Notes: generated by a model from the letters alone, not told the origin. A stretch of 22,857 bases of DNA from Armatimonadota bacterium (GCA_003695835.1 RFHN01000213.1:1-22857); one strand, 5' to 3'; shown: positions 8,801 through 16,150, numbered from the stretch's first letter. Translations and numbers: made by a program.

Positions 8801-10471
8801 AGCCGAGTCGTTCAGTGGTGGGCGACAGCCGGTCGCAGTGAAACGGCGATGGTTACCGTCTCGGCTGTCAGCGATGCGGCATCGGACGGCATGGTGCAAC
8901 GGGTGCGAGTGCTGCCGAAGGGCGTCTGGAGGTTCGACAACGTTTCTGCGCTGACGAGCGAACCCAGCTGGACGGGAGAGCTCAGCCTGAACTCCGAGCG
9001 GACGGATTTGGGAGAACTGACGGTTCGGGTCTCCCCGTCGATCGCCGCGGGCTTGGCGGAGAGTCTGGACTCGCTCATTGATTATCCGTTCGGGTGCGCC
9101 GAGCAGACGATGAGCCGATTCCTGCCGGCGGTGCTCGTCCAGGCGGCGTTGCGCGACCTGGGGCTGCCGCCCCCTCGCCGCGCGAGCCTGATTCCGCAGA
9201 TTACGCGAGACTCGCTGCTCCGCCTCGATCGGATGCAGGGCTATCAAGGCGGATGGGGCTGGTGGGAAGGAAGCGACCCAGACACATATATCACTTCGCT
9301 GGTGCTCGAAGGGCTCTATCTTGCGAAGAAGAACGGGGTTTCGGTGCGAACGTCCTTGCTGGAGAGGGGGGCGGATTGGCTGAAGTCCCAGTGGTCCCAA
9401 GGCGCGGTGGGCGACGACGATGAGCCGGCGTACGCCGCATACGTGCTGAGCCTGTACGATGCGGAAGCAGCCAGGTCGGCGCTGCAGCGGGTCACGCCGC
9501 GCTCCGCGATCGATCATGCGTATCTGGCGCTGGGTTGGCACAACGCCGGCGACGCGCGACGCGCGGCGCAGTCCCTCGATGCCCTAAGAAAGGCCGCGAA
9601 GATTCAAGGCGACTTCGCATCTTGGGACGGAATCGGCTTCTGGAACGCCGAACCGACGGCGATCTGCGCCCGCGCGCTCGTCGAACTCGCGCCAGGCGAT
9701 CCACTCGTGCCGAAAGCCGTCCGATTCCTTCTCTACCGCCGCGAGGGCTCGTGGTGGCGAACGACGCGCGAAACCTCGTACGTGCTACTGACCCTGACGA
9801 CCTACCTTCGCAAATCGTCCGTCCCGCTGGAGCCGATGAACCTTCGCATCCAAGTCAATGGGAGCACGGTGATGGAACGGAGCCTCTCTATCGGCGACTT
9901 GGCGAAAGAGGTCGTCGTAACCGTGCCGAACGCGAAGCTCAAAAGGGGCAAGAACACGGTGTCTGTAGAGCGGAGCGGAGGGGGCGCCGCGCTGATCCAA
10001 GCGTACCTCCGCGAACTGTCCGCGTCGCCACCCAAGTCGGACCAAGGGCTTTACATCCTCCGGGACTTCTACGCGTTGGAGACCGTCCGGCGTCCCGATG
10101 GCTCCCTGGTTCAAGTGACCGGCACCGAACCGGTTCACTCATGGAAGTTCGGCGACGTAGTCATCTGCAAAGTAACCGTAGACTTCGACGGCGGAGGCAG
10201 TTGGGTTCAGGTGGACGTGCCGATTCCGTCGAACCTTCGGGTCATGGAGCCTTACGGCGAGTCGTATCACAACGGCTGGACGATGATCTGGTCGCGCAAT
10301 AGCGTTTCCCTGTTCAAGTCGTACGTGGCGCCCGGCGCGGACGTCGTCGAGATTCGTCTGCGGGCATCCAGCCGCGGCACTGCGACGGCGCTTCCCGCCG
10401 TTCTATACAACATGTATAACCCAACCTATCGTGCGTACGCGCCGTCCGTAGAGTTGGAGGTCGGACGATGA
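5888..10471 (+). CDS. Bacterial alpha-2-macroglobulin family protein with intact thioester
   Basis: The 1527-residue protein has an N-terminal hydrophobic segment (about residues 8-25) without a lipobox, so it is a signal peptide or membrane anchor. A carboxypeptidase-regulatory-like beta domain follows (about 33-115). Macroglobulin domains come next, including F-Y-T-D-R-P-I-Y-R-P-G-E near 333, the family's MG2 signature. The A2M domain with P-D-N-L-T-T-W-R lies near 875. The thioester motif Y-P-F-G-C-A-E-Q has Cys1070 and Gln1073, followed by an alpha-helical thioester domain containing G-G-W-G-W-W-E-G. C-terminal beta domains end the protein. Bacterial A2Ms are thought to trap invading proteases in the periplasm; cleavage of a bait region exposes the thioester, which links to the attacker. 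The bait is not identifiable by eye; the Ser-rich loop near residue 835 is one candidate. E. coli-type A2M genes pair with PBP1C, whereas this one sits between a membrane protein and a VanW gene, with ATGA overlaps on both sides. Confidence 0.9.
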   Translation: MNLMPGRVLSLALVGSLAVALLANMVYEEPPTGAVEGRVTFAENKKPFPNARVTLVEDTGSMFAEEELRVRTARTDEDGRFLFHGVEEGYYRLHVTGRAHEDTTTVVHVVEGSVTDAKLVLNPVQPYLRSWANRSVIPPSEEPAVLVSGFVTEDELEWRVARLEDDWWKGAQGASLADWVTRQWFAPLDSIPEGAKVVATGRHRIQNRDVEGAFTDRISFGALEEGLYLVRIAAGPLRSYSSVFVSSIGMIAKSDGKKDFFYVSHVETGEPVVGVEIVDLNTRARIGKTDANGTLELPSSSQGDHKWLGVIGTSAAPVYAWNPPSDRMIRLFFYTDRPIYRPGETVRFKAVVRDLVGDQYQIPANEAVHLQFSDWDSNLLGEQAYTTSASGTFSGEFALSPEVAPGGLTIEWQVGEATGATYVQLADYEKPMYEVSVKPEQKGILSGDRARFTIEAKYYFGAPAVGKKVDVAVSRRELYGWERNPAFSHEDDWYYYEDESYGDWVQDLEVTTDENGRATVTLRPETSEMDERWTVTAYVSDEGGGYGQGEASVDVLRAGVSVSVDQSVYMLQPGAETSVTALVLDLNGEPVRGANVVAEIQTLDWINRKEVVHTFARSTFQSGSNGEIVIPVRASGSDSFRVAVKARDSGGRETVAYAFYYVYGSDFDTPSGALEVITDKKTYRPGDVCTLAIRADKPGGAALVTIEGDRLYESRVVRLDRPVTLVEVPIVTAYVPNVDVQVSRIWDANYVVARAEVITDPTTRKLTVTVTPERDQARPGETVPLQIRTSVDGEPVSAELALTVVDEALYAIREDTADILREFYPRKWNQVSTSSSIEEAFLDSGPKDFAPLEVREDFKDVALWLPDVKTDENGEARVTVTFPDNLTTWRCTAVGATLDTHVGKGVGRVRVSLPLSVTVSSPSVVVEGDRFLVEATIRNDTGRAVRVNVTGSAEGAQLEGENQRFEMPNGSSRVVQWWATAGRSETAMVTVSAVSDAASDGMVQRVRVLPKGVWRFDNVSALTSEPSWTGELSLNSERTDLGELTVRVSPSIAAGLAESLDSLIDYPFGCAEQTMSRFLPAVLVQAALRDLGLPPPRRASLIPQITRDSLLRLDRMQGYQGGWGWWEGSDPDTYITSLVLEGLYLAKKNGVSVRTSLLERGADWLKSQWSQGAVGDDDEPAYAAYVLSLYDAEAARSALQRVTPRSAIDHAYLALGWHNAGDARRAAQSLDALRKAAKIQGDFASWDGIGFWNAEPTAICARALVELAPGDPLVPKAVRFLLYRREGSWWRTTRETSYVLLTLTTYLRKSSVPLEPMNLRIQVNGSTVMERSLSIGDLAKEVVVTVPNAKLKRGKNTVSVERSGGGAALIQAYLRELSASPPKSDQGLYILRDFYALETVRRPDGSLVQVTGTEPVHSWKFGDVVICKVTVDFDGGGSWVQVDVPIPSNLRVMEPYGESYHNGWTMIWSRNSVSLFKSYVAPGADVVEIRLRASSRGTATALPAVLYNMYNPTYRAYAPSVELEVGR

Positions 10472-11199
10472 GGTGGTTGGTAGGCGCTTTCGCGCTGGTG
10501 CTCGCCGCTGTAACTCTTCTTTCCTTCGACGAGCGGGAGCGCTGCATCGCGGCGTGGTCCTCGCCGTTGGAAGGACGGACTCGGTCGCAACGGCACAACG
10601 CCGCGCTGGCGCTGGCGCGGGTGAACGGCGCGATCGTTCAGCCGGGCGAGGTCTTCTCGTTCAATCAGCGAGTCGGTTCCTACTCGGTAGACCAGGGATA
10701 TCGGCCCGCGCCCGTGAGCTATAACGGACAACTGGTTACGGCGTGGGGAGGCGGTGTTTGCCAGGCCTCGACGACCGTCTACAACGCTGCGTTGCTCGCG
10801 GGGATGGAGATCCTGGAGAGGCACCCGCATCGGTTTGCGCCGTCCTACGTTCCCCCGGGCCGAGACGCTGCCGTTGCGTACGACGCATTCGACTTGAAGT
10901 TCCGCAACCCGCTGGATGTGCCGGTGCGCATCCATTGCTCGGTCGAACGCGGACAGGCGATCGTCCGGTTCTATGCGGCTGGCGGGAGCGTTCCGGAAGT
11001 GAGAGTTTGGCAGGACGTTCGTCGGGTGGTTCCGCCCGGGCGGTTGGAGATGGGCGAGGGAGGTAGATATGGGAGGCTTCGTACCCAGGGGGCCGCGGGC
11101 TTTGACGTCGTCGTCTACCGAAGAGTCAACGGGGAGACGGAGATGATCTCCAAGAACTTCTACCCGGCCCTGAACGAGATCGTCGAGCGGACGGACTGA
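10468..11199 (+). CDS. VanW-family exported protein
   Basis: The 243-residue product has an N-terminal hydrophobic segment (about 3-20), a signal peptide or anchor, then a VanW domain. Diagnostic pieces are G-E-V-F-S-F-N, G-Y-R-P-A-P-V, G-G-G-V-C-Q-A-S-T-T-V-Y-N-A-A-L-L-A-G, E-R-H-P-H-R and V-P-P-G-R-D-A-A-V-A-Y, followed by F-R-N-P. VanW was named from some vancomycin-resistance clusters, but its biochemical role is not settled and most family members have nothing to do with resistance. The conserved Cys in G-G-V-C-Q is present. It starts inside the A2M stop codon (ATGA), the third gene of a coupled operon, so a role with the A2M at the cell surface or peptidoglycan is likely but unproven. 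The G-rich C-terminal part (about 175-243) may be a separate small beta domain. Confidence 0.85.
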   Translation: MRWLVGAFALVLAAVTLLSFDERERCIAAWSSPLEGRTRSQRHNAALALARVNGAIVQPGEVFSFNQRVGSYSVDQGYRPAPVSYNGQLVTAWGGGVCQASTTVYNAALLAGMEILERHPHRFAPSYVPPGRDAAVAYDAFDLKFRNPLDVPVRIHCSVERGQAIVRFYAAGGSVPEVRVWQDVRRVVPPGRLEMGEGGRYGRLRTQGAAGFDVVVYRRVNGETEMISKNFYPALNEIVERTD

Positions 11200-11222
11200 G
11201 AGTTTTCGCCCGAACTACACAC

Positions 11223-11242
11223 AGTAGACAAATGTATGCTAT
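11223..11242. promoter_or_regulatory. Putative SOS operator (degenerate copy) at dnaE2 start
   Basis: AGTAGAC (11223-11229), spacer AAAT, GTATGCT (11234-11240) followed by AT. Each arm differs from the consensus arm by one base, and arm spacing is identical to the imuB operator. TATGCT (11235-11240) could be the -10, 12 bases before the GTG start. Position and spacing match the other two copies. Confidence 0.6.
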
Positions 11243-11252
11243 CCTGTAGGGC

Positions 11253-14200
11253 GTGGAGATTCTCGCCCATTGGATCGAGGCTGGAGAATGGTGGGCCGGC
11301 GCCCAAGAACGGGAGTTTGTGCGCTGGCTCGATGAGCGCGGGATTCCGCAGCTCCGGGAGCGGCCGGTTCGTCGCTCGGCCGACGCCTTCTTCTCCGTAG
11401 TGCCGGACCCTCGCTCCGACAGCGCGCAGACGGTGGACTACTCGCAGTGGAAACGCGAGCACCGCGCCTTGAAGAGCGATGCGGAAGCGCTGCTGAGCCG
11501 TTTGTCGGAGGGAGGGCCCCGCGAGTTCGTCCCGCTGCATGTCCTTTCGTCCTACTCGTTTGGTCGAAGTACGTTGACACCCGAGCAGGTCGCTGCGTTG
11601 GCGCGAGCTGCAGGCTATCCGGCGGTTGCTCTGGTAGATCGCTTCTCGCTGGCGGGCGCGGTGCAGTTTTGCAAAAGTTGTGTCACAGTAGGCGTCAAAC
11701 CGATTCTGGGGGCGACGTTGGAGCTGGAGGTCGGGGGCGAGATCGTGCTGTTAGTGGCTTCGAAGGAAGGGTATCGCAATCTTTCCCGCCTGATCACCCG
11801 CTGTCATCGCGAGCATGAGCGCCTGCTTCCTCTTTGCAAGATGAGTTGGCTCGAAGAGTTCGCGGAGGGCTTGATCTGTTTGACGGGAGGTCACAACGGC
11901 CCGCTCAATCGTCTTCTTGCGCTTCGGGAGGAGGAGAGAGCGGCGGAGGTCCTCCGATTTTTGCATCGTTGCTTCGAGGAGCGCCTCTTTGTGGAGATCG
12001 AGCGCACCTTCACGCCTTGGGAGGTGGCGGTATACCACCGGCTGCGCACGTTGGCGCAGGATCATGGGGCGCCCTGCGTGGCTGGCGGGCCGATCCTGCA
12101 TCTCGCGCCGAGCGATTTTCCCGCGCAAGACGCGTTGCTTTGCGCCGAAACGCTGGGTACGGTGGAGGAGCTCGTGGGACGAAAGCCGCAGCGTCCCGAC
12201 GGGGCGCCGAATGTGCCTCTTCGTTCCTGGAATGCGGAGCGGTATTTCCGAACGGAATCGGAGTGGAAGCGACTCTTCCAGGACGAACCGGAGCTTCTCC
12301 GTCAGACGCTTCGGATCGCGGAAGTCTGCCCGGACGACCCTTTGCCGGATCGGCCTGCCTTTCCTCGGTTCTGCGATCGTCCGGAAGCCGCTCTACGGGA
12401 GGTAGTGTTCCATGGTGCAAAAGAGAGATATGGCGAGATTCCGTTCGAAGTCAAAAGCCGTTTGAACTTGGAGTTGGCGACGATCTGTCACCTGGGGTTT
12501 GCCAGCCATTTCCTGGCGTTCTGGGAAGCATGCAACTGGGCGAGGGAGCAGGGGATTCTTTTCAGCGCGCGCGGCTCCGCGGTGGACAGCGCGGTGGCAT
12601 GGTGTTTGGGGCTGTCTCGCATTGACGCGGCGCGGCACAACCTTCACTTTGATCGTTTCCTGCCACTCGACGGAAGCAAGCGTCCGGACATTGATGTGGA
12701 CTTCGAAGCGGAGCGCCGAGAGGAGGTGCGGCAGTTCTTCGTTCGTCGCTATGGCGCGGATCGCACAGCCACAGTCGGCGCGTTTGCGACCTGGCAGGGG
12801 AGAGGGATTGTTCGCGCGATTGGGAAGGCGCTGGCGATTCCCGAGGCTGCCTTGGACTGCTTGGCGAAACGCCTGCATGGCTCGGTGACGGGCGCGAGTT
12901 TGAGGCGAGCATTTCGCGAGCGTCCGGAGCTGCGCGACAGCGGGATTCCCGTCGAGCGTTTCGAGTTGCTTTTCGAGATCGCCTCCGTTTTGGATGGGCT
13001 GCCGCGTCACTTGGGGGCGCATTCCTCCGGCGTCGTGCTTTCGGAGACGCCGATATGCGAGGTGGTTCCAGTGCAGGACTCCGCACGGGAAGGCGTGCCG
13101 ATTCTGCAATGGGACAAGTACAGCGCAAAACGGTTTTTTGACAAGTTGGATGTACTTTGTCTTCGAGGACACGACGTGCTCAAAGGGACGCAGTTGCGAG
13201 TTCGAGAGACGACGCCGGAGTTCAGCGTTTTGGACCTCTCGATGGAGGATCCTGCGGTGTGGGAGCCGTTCCAAAACGGCGATCTGATCGGGATTCCTCA
13301 AAGCGCCTCCCCGGCGATGCGGCAAGCGCACGTTCGTTTAGGAACCTCCAACCTCCACGAGGCGAGTCTGATTCAAGCGGGCATTCGTCCTGGAGTGGGC
13401 GGCGCGGTCAAGTTGAATACGTTGATTCGCAGGAAGCGTGGCCTCGAGCCTTGCACCTTCGAGCACCCGCTTTTGGAAAAGATCTTGGGAATGACCTATG
13501 GCATCGTCGTTTTCCAAGAGCAGGTGGATCAGTTGTTGGAAACGTTTTGTGGATACACGCCTGGGGAAGCGGAGGAGATTCGGGAGGAGTTCCAGCGGAG
13601 ACGTTCTTCCGAGTGGGATCAGGAGATGAAAGAGAGGATCCTCTCGCGGGCGAAAGAGAACGGCTTTTCGGAGAAAGTGGCGGGGGCGGTGTGGGATCTG
13701 GTTTCCGGCTTCCGTGGATACGGCTTCGCCCAAGGGCACGCCCTCGCCTTTGCGGACATCTCGATCCGAAGCGTGTATTGTATGCAGCGTTATCCCGCGG
13801 AGTACTTCGCGGCGTTGCTCTCGAGCCAGCCAGCCGGCTATTACGGCCCCGGCACATTGGCGAACGAGGCGCGAAACAAAGGCATTCCGATTCTGCCGCT
13901 CGACGTGAACGCAAGCCAGGAACGGTTCGCTGTAGAGAACGGGGCGATCCGCGTCGGTTGGATGCAGCTGCACAACCTCTCGGCGCCAACGTTGCGGCGC
14001 ATCGTGGAAGAGCGCAGTCGAGGCGCTTTCCGCTCGCTCTTCGATTTTGCTGAGCGCGTACGGGCTTCTGTGGATGAACTGGAATGCATGGCGCTGGCGG
14101 GCGCGTTCGATTCGCTTCATCCGAACCGCCGCGCAACGCTCTGGTGCGTCGGCGAAGCGTCGCGCCTTCGAAGAGAGCGAGCCGGATCGCTTTGGGAGGA

Positions 14201-14699
14201 ACTGCCGGATCCCGACCTGCCTACTGTATCTGATTTTAGTGCATATGAGAAGGCGGTGCTGGAACGAGCCTTACTGGACCTGGACATCCGACAGCACCTG
14301 ATGGCATTCGAGCGAGAGCGCATTCAGAAGCATGGCGGAATCCCTTGCCGGGAAGCGGCGCGGCTCGAGGACGGAGAGCGCGCCCTCGTCGTCGGTTTGG
14401 CGATGCGGCTCCGCTTTCCGCCGACGGCGTCCGGCAGGCGCGTAGTGTTTTTCGACCTGGAAGACGAGACCGGCCTGCTCAACGTAACCGTCTTCGACGA
14501 GACCTATCGGCGGGATGGGCACACGATCATCACCTGCCCGTTTGTGACTCTCCGAGGGTACGCGCAGGATCGAGAGGGACACACCGCCTTCGTCGCCACT
14601 CACATCTATCCGTATCAGATGGCGATTGACCCCGACGGTTTGGCGCAAAAGGCGGGCGCGGTACACGCCGAGGATTTTCTGACTGCGCGACGGAGGTAA
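11253..14699 (+). CDS. dnaE2: DnaE2/ImuC-like error-prone C-family DNA polymerase alpha subunit
   Basis: The 1148-residue protein carries C-family polymerase domains. The PHP domain starts near residue 91. The palm has R-P-D-I-D-V-D-F with Asp481 and Asp483, and the third catalytic Asp is Asp633 in K-L-D-V-L; all three are kept, so polymerisation should work. A C-terminal OB fold (about 1040-1115) includes V-V-F-F-D-L-E-D-E-T-G-L. The PHP metal sites are eroded: H-V-H-S reads H-V-L-S (96-99) and D-H-G-N reads D-R-F-S (129-132), so proofreading by PHP is unlikely. Motifs such as S-Q-P-A-G-Y-Y-G-P and D-V-N-A-S favour DnaE2 over replicative DnaE. DnaE2 performs SOS-induced translesion synthesis with ImuB at the clamp. 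An extra segment of about 90 residues precedes the PHP domain. The GTG start lies 10 bp after the operator with only GTAGGG as a weak Shine-Dalgarno. It is not co-transcribed with imuB. Confidence 0.88.
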   Translation: MEILAHWIEAGEWWAGAQEREFVRWLDERGIPQLRERPVRRSADAFFSVVPDPRSDSAQTVDYSQWKREHRALKSDAEALLSRLSEGGPREFVPLHVLSSYSFGRSTLTPEQVAALARAAGYPAVALVDRFSLAGAVQFCKSCVTVGVKPILGATLELEVGGEIVLLVASKEGYRNLSRLITRCHREHERLLPLCKMSWLEEFAEGLICLTGGHNGPLNRLLALREEERAAEVLRFLHRCFEERLFVEIERTFTPWEVAVYHRLRTLAQDHGAPCVAGGPILHLAPSDFPAQDALLCAETLGTVEELVGRKPQRPDGAPNVPLRSWNAERYFRTESEWKRLFQDEPELLRQTLRIAEVCPDDPLPDRPAFPRFCDRPEAALREVVFHGAKERYGEIPFEVKSRLNLELATICHLGFASHFLAFWEACNWAREQGILFSARGSAVDSAVAWCLGLSRIDAARHNLHFDRFLPLDGSKRPDIDVDFEAERREEVRQFFVRRYGADRTATVGAFATWQGRGIVRAIGKALAIPEAALDCLAKRLHGSVTGASLRRAFRERPELRDSGIPVERFELLFEIASVLDGLPRHLGAHSSGVVLSETPICEVVPVQDSAREGVPILQWDKYSAKRFFDKLDVLCLRGHDVLKGTQLRVRETTPEFSVLDLSMEDPAVWEPFQNGDLIGIPQSASPAMRQAHVRLGTSNLHEASLIQAGIRPGVGGAVKLNTLIRRKRGLEPCTFEHPLLEKILGMTYGIVVFQEQVDQLLETFCGYTPGEAEEIREEFQRRRSSEWDQEMKERILSRAKENGFSEKVAGAVWDLVSGFRGYGFAQGHALAFADISIRSVYCMQRYPAEYFAALLSSQPAGYYGPGTLANEARNKGIPILPLDVNASQERFAVENGAIRVGWMQLHNLSAPTLRRIVEERSRGAFRSLFDFAERVRASVDELECMALAGAFDSLHPNRRATLWCVGEASRLRRERAGSLWEELPDPDLPTVSDFSAYEKAVLERALLDLDIRQHLMAFERERIQKHGGIPCREAARLEDGERALVVGLAMRLRFPPTASGRRVVFFDLEDETGLLNVTVFDETYRRDGHTIITCPFVTLRGYAQDREGHTAFVATHIYPYQMAIDPDGLAQKAGAVHAEDFLTARRR

Positions 14700-14723
14700 T
14701 CGGCGGGAATCGGATAACCTCCG
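14691..14723 (+). repeat. Inverted repeat spanning the dnaE2 stop and the SIS-gene leader
   Basis: CGGAGGT (14691-14697) and ACCTCCG (14717-14723) flank 19 nt. The left arm includes the dnaE2 stop codon and the right arm ends three bases before the next ATG. There is no U-tract, so it is a poor intrinsic terminator. The left arm resembles a Shine-Dalgarno but lies about 30 bases from the ATG. It could be an attenuator or pause hairpin. Confidence 0.35.
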
Positions 14724-14726
14724 CAC

Positions 14727-15680
14727 ATGTCACGGATGCTCGAAGAGATCGAGGAGCAACCGGCTCTGTGGACGCAGCGCGAGCCGATCTTGCTCGAGCA
14801 AGCCGGTCGCATCGAGCGCCCGTCGTTCGTCGTTTTTGCTGCGCGGGGAAGCAGCGACCATGCTTGCCTCTACGCGCGCTACCTCTTCGAAGCGCACTTA
14901 CAAATCCCTTGCAGTCTCAGCGCGCCGAGTGTCATCACGCGATACGGTGGCAGCCCGCGCTACCCTGAGGGGGCTTTGATCCTGGGCGTTTCGCAGTCCG
15001 CCGCTGCGCCGGACGTCGCGGCCGTCTTGGAAGAGGCGCGACGACAAGGGTGCGCCACCGTATCGCTGACGAATCGAGAGGAAGGTCCGGTCGTCTCGGC
15101 GGCGGAACGGCAGATCTTCCTCGGCGCGGGGGAAGAAAGAGCGGTCGCTGCGACCAAGACGTTCACGCTCACTCTGCTTGCGTTCTATCAACTCGCGAGG
15201 GCGTGGGGGGCGGACCTGCCCTCTCCGCCAACGGAATGGGACTTGCCCACTCAGGGCGATGTCGAGCCGTTCGCCAAAGCTGTGGCAGAGGCAGGCCTCG
15301 TGTTCACCCTCGGGCGGGGGTACCACTTCTCGATCGCGCTGGAAGCCGCCCTGAAACTGATGGAATGCGCGCTTCTCCCTGCCAAGCCGTACAGCATCGC
15401 CGATTTCGCCCACGGCCCCATCGCTCTGGTGGGGGAAGGGACGGTCGCCCTGGCATTTGGCAGCGACGCGCAGGATGAGACGGCCGAGGATGTCCGACAA
15501 AGGGTCGTCGAGGCGGGTGGCTCGTTGCTGCAGGCTCCCGTTGTATCGTCTCTTCCCGAAGAGCTGCGGGTTTTGCCCGCCGCGGTCTTCGCCCAGCGCC
15601 TCGCGTGGCAAGTGGCGCGGGCACGCGGTCTCGACCCGGACCATCCGCGCAACCTGTCCAAAGTCACGCGAACGCGGTAG
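14727..15680 (+). CDS. SIS-domain glucosamine-6-phosphate deaminase/isomerase (NagB-II/GlmS-like)
   Basis: The 317-residue protein has two SIS (sugar isomerase) domains and no glutaminase domain. Family landmarks are M-L-E-E-I-E-E-Q-P at the N-terminus, A-R-G-S-S-D-H-A, S-Q-S-A-A-A-P-D, E-E-R-A-V-A-A-T-K-T-F-T, L-G-R-G-Y-H-F-S-I-A-L-E-A-A-L-K-L-M-E, D-F-A-H-G-P and the C-terminal L-D-P-D-H-P-R-N-L-S-K-V-T-R-T. The last is typical of NagB-II-type deaminases, which convert glucosamine-6-phosphate to fructose-6-phosphate and ammonia, though AgaS-like isomerases are related. The usual S-Q-S-G-x-(S/T)-P-D loop has Ala in place of Gly and of the second Ser/Thr, so phosphate binding may be altered. 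It could serve amino-sugar or cell-wall recycling. No nagA or transporter is adjacent. No Shine-Dalgarno; TAACCT lies six bases before the ATG. ATG 14736 is an alternative start. Confidence 0.8.
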   Translation: MSRMLEEIEEQPALWTQREPILLEQAGRIERPSFVVFAARGSSDHACLYARYLFEAHLQIPCSLSAPSVITRYGGSPRYPEGALILGVSQSAAAPDVAAVLEEARRQGCATVSLTNREEGPVVSAAERQIFLGAGEERAVAATKTFTLTLLAFYQLARAWGADLPSPPTEWDLPTQGDVEPFAKAVAEAGLVFTLGRGYHFSIALEAALKLMECALLPAKPYSIADFAHGPIALVGEGTVALAFGSDAQDETAEDVRQRVVEAGGSLLQAPVVSSLPEELRVLPAAVFAQRLAWQVARARGLDPDHPRNLSKVTRTR

Positions 15681-15683
15681 AAT
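15678..15683 (+). promoter_or_regulatory. Probable -10 element for the Fic/Doc gene
   Basis: TAGAAT begins in the stop codon of the preceding gene. It is 8 bases before an in-frame TTG (15692) and 23 before the ATG at 15707; neither has a Shine-Dalgarno. This allows leaderless starting at TTG or a very short leader to the ATG. Confidence 0.35.
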
Positions 15684-15706
15684 CGCGTCCGTTGACAACG
15701 GCGACT

Positions 15707-16150
15707 ATGATTCACTATCTCACCGTTCAGGACGTACTGTGGATCAACCAAGAGGTGACCAAGCGCGTGAATGACTTCAAGTTCGCGCAGCTGGAGGAAG
15801 CCACGTACGCCCAGTATGCGTATGGGAAGAGCAAGGACGTTCTGAACCAAGCGGCGCAGTTTCTGGCGACGTTCATGAAGCTCAAGCCGTTCACGTCGGG
15901 GAACCGCGCGACAGCGTTCATCGCCGCGCTAACGTTCCTCAAGATGAACGGATTCGAACTCGCCCTTCCGCCAGAGAAGGCGCAGCAGTGGGTCGAGGAC
16001 ATTCTGGAAAAGCGCCGAACGCCGATCGAAGCGATCAAAGAGATCGCCATCCCGCACCCGCCCGCTCATCTCAAGCCGATCGTGCGTACAATCGTTCACG
16101 AGCTTATCGAACAGTACGAAGATACAGTCAACGCCCTCGTCGAGAGTTAG
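15707..16150 (+). CDS. Fic/Doc-family protein with degenerate active-site motif
   Basis: The 147-residue protein starts Y-L-T-V-Q-D-V, the usual opening of death-on-curing (Doc) proteins, and has the helical Fic core. The Fic signature H-P-F-x-D/N-G-N-K/R is here K-P-F-T-S-G-N-R at residues 60-67. The phosphate-binding G-N-R is kept, but the catalytic His is Lys60 and the acidic residue is Ser64. In Fic enzymes that His activates the target hydroxyl for AMPylation, or for phosphorylation in Doc, so classical activity is doubtful. After the core, a C-terminal extension (about 90-147) is predicted helical. No antitoxin gene (phd, relB-like) lies beside it, so a toxin-antitoxin pair is not supported. 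The ATG was chosen for its family-typical N-terminus; an in-frame TTG at 15692 is possible. It overlaps the convergent next gene by 4 bp. Confidence 0.75.
   Translation: MIHYLTVQDVLWINQEVTKRVNDFKFAQLEEATYAQYAYGKSKDVLNQAAQFLATFMKLKPFTSGNRATAFIAALTFLKMNGFELALPPEKAQQWVEDILEKRRTPIEAIKEIAIPHPPAHLKPIVRTIVHELIEQYEDTVNALVES

Noticed and set aside
10468..11199. VanW as evidence of glycopeptide resistance
   Set aside because: No vanA/B/C ligase, vanH, vanX or vanR/S genes are present, and VanW domains are common in non-resistance settings.
12028..12036. GTATAC inside the dnaE2 coding region
   Set aside because: It is a single half-site within a gene with no partner at the right spacing.
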